Shown: in pieces, positions 58,520 through 64,000 of the stretch | Layout of the letters: the number at the start of each line of letters is the position of its first letter | Numbering within the stretch: position 1 is the first letter of the stretch | Origin: Climacium dendroides | Lineage: Eukaryota > Streptophyta > Bryopsida > Hypnales > Climaciaceae | DNA: 64,000 nt | Assembly (NCBI GenBank): GCA_950106755.1 | Contig: OX467087.1 | Location: forward strand, 12,218,047 to 12,282,046 | Direction: 5' to 3' | The notes under the pieces: generated by a model | What the model saw: the letters and a program-made list of their open reading frames with translations, nothing else | What the model was told of the DNA's origin: nothing | Database searches by the model: none | Made by a program: the position numbers and the translations under genes

Positions 58520-59661
58520 CCTTTAAAGGACTATTGTCTATTCGAAGGGACAAATCAGATTTTAGACAAGTATCTATGGGCTAAATTTTTGTCATGATTT
58601 TTCAATGCTTTTATTGAATAAATAAAAATTAGTTAGCTTTTTGGAAATATAATTTTTTTTCAATTGGTGCTTGGGAACAAAAGTTACACCCAAATAAGCT
58701 CAAAATAGAAGAGAGCGGGCAGCAAAAAAAGTTTCAATAATTAGAAACTTTTTAAATATTTTTTTATAGAGTGTATTTTTGTCTAAATGGAAAGTTTTGA
58801 TTCATTTTATTTGGATAAGTTGTGTGAAAGTTATGGATAATCTTATTTTTCATGCAATCTAAGCATTAGAAGAGATTTAAGGCCTTAGGAAAGCCATTTC
58901 AGGCTTGTTTCCAAGGTTGAGAACGAGTCAGAATATAAAAATAATATTTTAATTCCAAAATATTAATAATTAATTAATATCATCTGACATGATAGGGTCT
59001 CAACCACGTCAATATGTTGATTTGGCAGAATTCTCAAAGTTCTCCATAGTCTGGGAACTCATGGAAATCTACAATCTTCTATGGCTTCAAACTTCATTTA
59101 ATGCATCTACTTAAAAAAATAACTTACAGGATTCATTTTTGCAATTTTCAAAAAAATTCAATTTTTTTAACAAGGTTAAGTTTTCTTGCTAGAACAACAT
59201 CACCATTGGAATTATTGTATTTCAATCCCATCTTAGAGCTATTAATAATTTAGTATTGCTCTCAATCTTGAACCTACTTCTACTTAATAATTTTTTTTTA
59301 AATGAAAATCAAGTGGTATTCTTTTTTTAAATTCCCAGACTTTCAACTCAATTCTTCAATACAATTTTTTAAATTAAAATTCCATAGTACAAAAAAATTC
59401 CACAAATGGTGGTCAAAGTCATCTAAAATTGTAGGCCAATGTTCAAAAAATCTTTTTTTTCAACTTTGAATACTCATATCTTCCAATCTAGATGGTCAAA
59501 CTTTGTGAAATTTTTACCACATGATCTCAAACAAGTAAAGTATAAGATCTTATACTTATAGTTTAAGAAAAGAGTTTTTTTGGTTTTTTTGGTTGAATGC
59601 GGTAGGAATGGTAATTTCAAGTGGTTTTTGACCAAAAAAAATGGTATTGGTCCTTTAGGGG
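58520..59661. mobile_element. CTAA-flanked relative of the TTAA elements, 1142 bp
   Basis: Ends CCTTTAAAGGAC and GGTCCTTTAGGGG, with CTAA at 58516-58519 and 59662-59665. Uninterrupted CTAA lies at 505-508 and 49785-49788. Part of the centre (about 58870-59100) resembles backbone sequence and may be a further insertion. Confidence 0.78.
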
Positions 59662-60871
59662 CTAATGGAGTGGGCTCTGGGTAAAACAAATTAAGGTTTT
59701 ATAGAATAAGTTGTGACTCTTCTCAATTTGAGTTCCTATGGATTTGTAGCTGTTATAACAAGACAATGAAAATCTAATTCGATGGTTGATAGTTCAAATA
59801 CTTAGTTGTACAAGTATAACAAACAAGAAATTCTTATAACAAAATTTCTAATGATCCCTCAATTTTGCAAAGATGAACTTTCACATAGTTCATATTTTTT
59901 TTGGGCAATTTGTCATCCATATTGATGTAATTTAGATATTAGTGACTCAAGTATAAGATTTTTGAGAATTTGGAGAAGGCATTTCATAATTCCATCCAAG
60001 CCACAATTTCTTATTATGATAAATTATAATAACCTAAATTAAAAAAATAAGTATGTATATTTAAACATTCATTAAAGTAGCATTTTGATCTTGCACTTGA
60101 TCACCACATGTCCAATTTGTGAAAGTCTACAAAAATTTCACTAATTTTTTTAATATTGCAAGAGTTCATACCGACACCTGTACTTCTCAAAACTCAATTA
60201 GGCAAATGGTAGTAGCAAGGCCAAATACAACACTTGGGTTTGCCTAATTCCTAAAAGTTGGAACCTAAAGTAGAAATATCCATTTTAAACAATTCTCATA
60301 TTATGGCTTTTTAGGCTAACCTATTGTGGACAATACTTGGATGCACTATTCATTAAGAAATATCATTTTGTTTGTACCTTCTTGTCCACTCATCTTTCTT
60401 TTCTCCTTGCTTAGAGAGAAGTGCCAAAGCTAACCTCAATAGGTGAATCTATAAGACAAAAATGGATCATAATGAAATACCCACATTTATATTGAAAAAA
60501 ATATTCATTCTTAGAAAATCTTTTTTCCCCCACATTTCTTCATACTTATATTTGTATAGATTGAACTCAGTTTTTCAGCAAATTTCCCTCTTCATAAAGA
60601 GTGAAATGCCTAAGTTACCAGGAATAGGTACTTCTACCATAGTCAAGCTTGAAAGTCTTTCACTAACAATAAAATATCCATTTTTTAATTTGTTTTAAAG
60701 TCAATTTTTTATTTTCATTTTACACAAAATGAAAGTATGTATTTAGTATTTGTCATTGGACAAAGCCCACACCTTCGAAAACGTCCAACAACTATTTTGG
60801 TCAATTCTCTACAGATCAAGCAAGCATCCCCAAGAGATTCCTAATCAACAAAACAAATACTTCTATTTATA

Positions 60872-61273
60872 AGGTAGGAGGACCCCTCTTCTTCAAATCA
60901 CCCCTACTATTAGCTAGATAACGGACATGAGGTGATCCTTAAATGGACCACTTTAGCAATTGAATGAATCCAGAAAATATTGTTTTTCTATTGCAAGAGC
61001 CAATCATTGTCTTTGATTTCTACACATCTCATTACAAGTTGCAAGGAGACGGATTTGGGGGAGACCTATGATTACGAAGAGGTGCGTATGCTCCAAATCT
61101 TTGAAAATTTAGAAGTAATTCAAAAATGCTTGAAAAAATACAAAACCACTTGTGTTAGGTTCCATATCTATTTTTTCTTCTCTGAAAAATGGTATAAAAA
61201 ATAGTTTTGTCCTTAGAAACCTATGAAAAAGGCAGACTTGCCCTTGAAGGGTTGCTTTTAGAGCCTCCTACCT
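60872..61273. mobile_element. MITE with AGGTAG...CTACCT ends and TA duplication, 402 bp
   Basis: Ends AGGTAGGAGG and CCTCCTACCT are perfectly inverted over 10 bp and flanked by TA (60870-60871 and 61274-61275). The interior is clearly related to 12059-12451. The flanks join to a sequence equivalent to about 46705-46745. Confidence 0.82.
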
Positions 61274-61494
61274 TACTCACAAGCGGCTCCAACTTCCGCT
61301 TACCTTTTTCTGATACCAGAAATTAGGGCTCAATGTTGACAAGGTACGGCAATGTTGCTGGGTGTCTTTTGCACTTGTCAGCCTTGATTTTAATTAAAAT
61401 ATTTTTTTAATGGTTTTGAGGAATTGGCCTCAAGAAGATTTGGCCCAACAAATCAAATCCATTGGATTTTGTGCAATTGACCTTGGCCCGACAT
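61274..61494. repeat. GC-rich dispersed repeat, short copy
   Basis: Matches 15600-15715 in part (CTTCCGCTTACCTTTTTCTG, CAGAAATTAGGGCTC, then GTCAGCCTTGA). It fades into AT-rich sequence by about 61400. Confidence 0.6.
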
Positions 61495-61772
61495 CTAGGT
61501 ATTAAGTAGACTTAACAAGATAGAGAAGGTTTGAAAATTTCTAGGTTTTATTATATTGACACGAAAAGAGAGAAAGAGAGAGAGAGAAGGGTCAGAATTT
61601 TTTAGATTTTATTAAATCAACATGGCTTTTTAACCTCAAGGTCTTAATCTATGGGAGAATTGGCCCCCATTATAATCTTATTCTAATGAGTAGTTGAGAA
61701 CTGCCTAAATCCTAAGGGTTGAAATTTTGTGCAATTGACCTCAAGGGGAATTAGCCCACCTCTAGGTGTTAA

Positions 61773-61993
61773 CCCTTAAATGTCGGGGCGGACGTTTTGT
61801 GTTGATGGATGACAGATGAACTTTCTATGTAGGATAGAAGTGCAACTATTCATCCTTGGCATTTTGCAAGAAAAAGAGAGGTCTTCTACAATAGGTTGTC
61901 TTGGAATTAGTGCTTTTACAATTTTTTAAGCTAGTGCTTCACACGATCATAAAAATTGATGATTTCCAAAGTCACCCTGTCGTCCTTGAAAGG
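61773..61993. mobile_element. Short TTAA-type MITE, 221 bp, flanked by TTAA and TCAA
   Basis: Begins CCCTTAAATGTCGGGGCGG and ends TCGTCCTTGAAAGG. The left flank TTAA (61769-61772) and right flank TCAA (61994-61997) differ by one base, probably by later mutation. The interior matches 15771-15974. Confidence 0.7.
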
Positions 61994-62176
61994 TCAAGCT
62001 ACCTTCATTGTACATTCATTGTAGGAAGTGACTTTTTAAGGCTTCCACGCTAGGATTGTAAATTTGTTGTAGGAAGTGATATATTTAAACTTCTATGTTA
62101 AGAAAAATTGTGACTACTTTACATGAGGAAGATGACCATCATGGGTACATTTTTTGTTGGTTTGGTGGTAGTCTAG

Positions 62177-62911
62177 TCTCTAAAGTTTTGACCATGACTA
62201 TGTTTTCACTGAAAATGCTCAAAAATTGCCATTTTTAGTAGAAATACTAAATTTTTGAAAGATTATAAGCATTTAAATTCACTGAAAATGTATTTTTGTC
62301 CTTACTAAAATAGGACAATTGCACTTGACAAGCTCACTTTTTTATAAAAAAAATGTCCAAAATGGTGGTGCTTCTTTGGAATCTTTTTCCTAGATAAGTT
62401 GGTCACATGCTTGAAAAATTTCAAATCATTTGGAATTGTACAACATGTAGTAGAGAATGATTCAAAATACTAAATTGTTAAAAATTTAATCATGGAATTG
62501 AAAAATGAAAATACAAATGGTTGCAATGTTTTAATAAATAATCAACATCCTATGATTTTATTTTTTTCCACAAACCAAAAATCCTCATAACTTTTGACTC
62601 ATTGATAAAAAAAAGGAATGGATTCAAAGCTTTTCACAATATGCAACTTTAGAAAACCAATTTCAAATTTTTGTTTATGAAAAAAGTGACTTTTTTAATC
62701 TACCCAGACTACCCATTTATGAAAAAAGTAACATATTAGGCCATAACTTTTGACTTACATTTCCAAATGTCATGAAATTTATTGTATATTAAAGATATTC
62801 CTTGTCCCCAACTTCTAATAAAATTTGGGTAAAAAATATGGAAATCTTTGGTCACACATACCTACCCAAAATTGCTATATAGCCCTAAAATGCATAATGG
62901 TCCTTTAGAGG
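62177..62911. mobile_element. CTAG-flanked relative of the TTAA elements, 735 bp
   Basis: Ends TCTCTAAAG and CCTTTAGAGG, CTAG at 62173-62176 and 62912-62915. Uninterrupted CTAG is at 56673-56676. The interior is related to 25330-26073 (GACTATGTTTTCACTGAAAA, GTACAACAT). Confidence 0.78.
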
Positions 62912-62933
62912 CTAGAGACTCTTTGGGGCCATG

Positions 62934-63080
62934 CACTACTAGAAATTTTTTTTTTGTTGTTTTGGTCACATTGATCCGGTCAAAATCTGACAAAAATTTA
63001 TTAAAATCAACAGATTTCTATCAGATTTTGACCAGATCAACACGACCAAAACAACAGAAAAACTAAATTTTCTAGTAGTA
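62934..63080. mobile_element. Foldback mini-CACTA MITE, 147 bp
   Basis: CACTACTAGAAATTT pairs with AAATTTTCTAGTAGTA, and GTTGTTTTGGTC with GACCAAAACAAC. Further inside GGTCAAAATCTGA pairs with TCAGATTTTGACC, so nearly the whole element folds on itself. ATG flanks both sides (62931-62933 and 63081-63083); backbone copies at about 56692 and 19640 lack it. Confidence 0.88.
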
Positions 63081-64000
63081 ATGATGGGTAGTACATTTCA
63101 AAAATTCATAACAAATTCCTACTTTGTCAAAAAAAATAAAATTTCAATTGCTCTTGCCATTTCTTACACTTGTCTCTATGTGGGAATCTAACCACAATGA
63201 ATTTTTTTACCTTATTTGATTATTTTTTCCTAAAATTTCTCGTGAATAGATGTCTATTGAAGTGTCATCACAATGACTTCAAATTCTTCACTTTGAATTG
63301 ATCCTACTCTACATATGGTGCTATTTGGTTGTAATTTTAATTTTTTAAGTGAATGGTTTTACTTCTTAATAGCAAAGTATTTCAAACATACACCTAAAGT
63401 ATCTTCCAAGGGTTGACTTTGAAAATTCAAAGAAAATATAGAAACTCTCTACATTTTTAAATTTTAATATTAATAATTTTCAATTGTCTACAAAACAAAA
63501 CTAACTACTAATTGTCATTTTTACTCTATCTATAAACACTATTTTAATGAAGAATAACAAAAGTTTTTTTATCCTCAAAATTATAATGGAATAGGATATT
63601 TTTGAAATTCTATTATAAATCTATATCGTAGATTTTGAAACCTAATTTTTCATCACACATACACATATACACACACATCACACACAATTATATATATATA
63701 TAATTGAAAAATCTAACTAAGAAAGCTAACTAGAAGGACAATATATGAGTGTACCATACCCAATAGTCAAAGGTGACTAATAATGGTTTGAAAACAAATG
63801 TTGGAATTGTTAGTATATTTAAAATTTATGTTTAAATTCTTTTGGATTAACTGCACCTTTTCATTTTGGGACATTTGCCAAATGATATTTGCCAACTTTA
63901 ATTAATTATTTGTCTAGGAATGGTGATTCTAACTATAAGTTATAATATTCAATACACTTAGAACAAATCTTGAAGCCTACTCAAATTCTTGGATTATGAA

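Larger units (their letters stand above)
56337..60865. repeat. Dispersed AT-rich backbone repeat, copy 4
   Basis: This is the most complete copy, interrupted by elements at 56917-57839 and 58520-59661. It ends in the CCTTCGAAAACGTCCAACAA and CAGATCAAGCAAGCATCCCC motifs found upstream of the protease genes. Open frames such as 60462-60698 are not kept in other copies. Confidence 0.7.
61495..64000. repeat. Dispersed AT-rich backbone repeat, copy 5 (runs to window end)
   Basis: Matches copies 2 to 4 but is interrupted by elements at 61773, 62177 and 62934. A GA-rich simple repeat lies at about 61564-61590, and CA/TA microsatellites at about 63655-63705. From about 63600 similarity to the other copies is no longer obvious and no gene was seen. 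Confidence 0.6.

Noticed and set aside
1..64000. tRNA, rRNA, CRISPR array or organellar insert
   Set aside because: No cloverleaf with conserved arms, rRNA core sequence, regular spacer array or chloroplast/mitochondrial gene was recognised by eye.

Overview
The window looks like nuclear DNA of a land plant. It is AT-rich, its coding exons are short and split by GT..AG introns, and the recognisable proteins are plant-type: a ULP2-like SUMO protease, a trihelix/SANT-like domain, leucine-rich repeats and an STT3 oligosaccharyltransferase fragment. Genes are sparse among nested plant transposons (Helitron, CACTA, PIF/Harbinger-like and TTAA-targeting elements). The species cannot be named from the sequence alone.

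Two direct copies of one block dominate. Copy A spans about 1.64-14.19 kb and copy B about 30.04-46.88 kb. Each carries the same minus-strand gene. Nine exons can be chained with compatible splice phases: six encode a complete Ulp1/C48 SUMO-protease domain (His in HWSL, Asp in HLDP, Cys in SHDCG), one a trihelix/SANT-like domain, one an unrecognised 79-codon module, and one a leucine-rich repeat tail. Copy B is open throughout (about 1,036 codons). Copy A has a lost splice acceptor and a nonsense codon in the LRR exon. Whether this is one fused gene or neighbouring genes cannot be settled without transcripts.

Because the window holds two copies of the block and several copies of other dispersed repeats, many insertions can be compared with an uninterrupted sister site. 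A 6.36-kb Helitron (31747-38102), carrying a decayed Rep-helicase gene, sits between A and T in copy B, with its empty site at 3265/3266 in copy A. Two tandem non-autonomous relatives lie at 54209-55929. CACTA-type elements with 3-bp target duplications occur at 4042, 20791, 24425 and 62934, and PIF/Harbinger-like MITEs flanked by TAA at 46945-48017. A further MITE family flanked by TA lies at 12059 and 60872.

The most unusual content is a set of at least fifteen elements without visible transposase genes. They start CCC and end GGG, and are flanked by TTAA (occasionally CTAA, CTAG or TCAA). Several have empty TTAA sites elsewhere in the window.

The rest is copies of a dispersed AT-rich backbone repeat (1-600, 19.2-23.5 kb, 48.5-51.1 kb, 56.3-60.9 kb, 61.5-64 kb) and a GC-richer repeat (about 14.06, 15.54, 17.80, 46.74, 53.4, 53.98 and 61.28 kb). 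One GC-rich region (26342-26727) holds two consecutive STT3 exons with their intron, and part of the first exon recurs inside the GC-rich repeat. No tRNA, rRNA or CRISPR array was seen.
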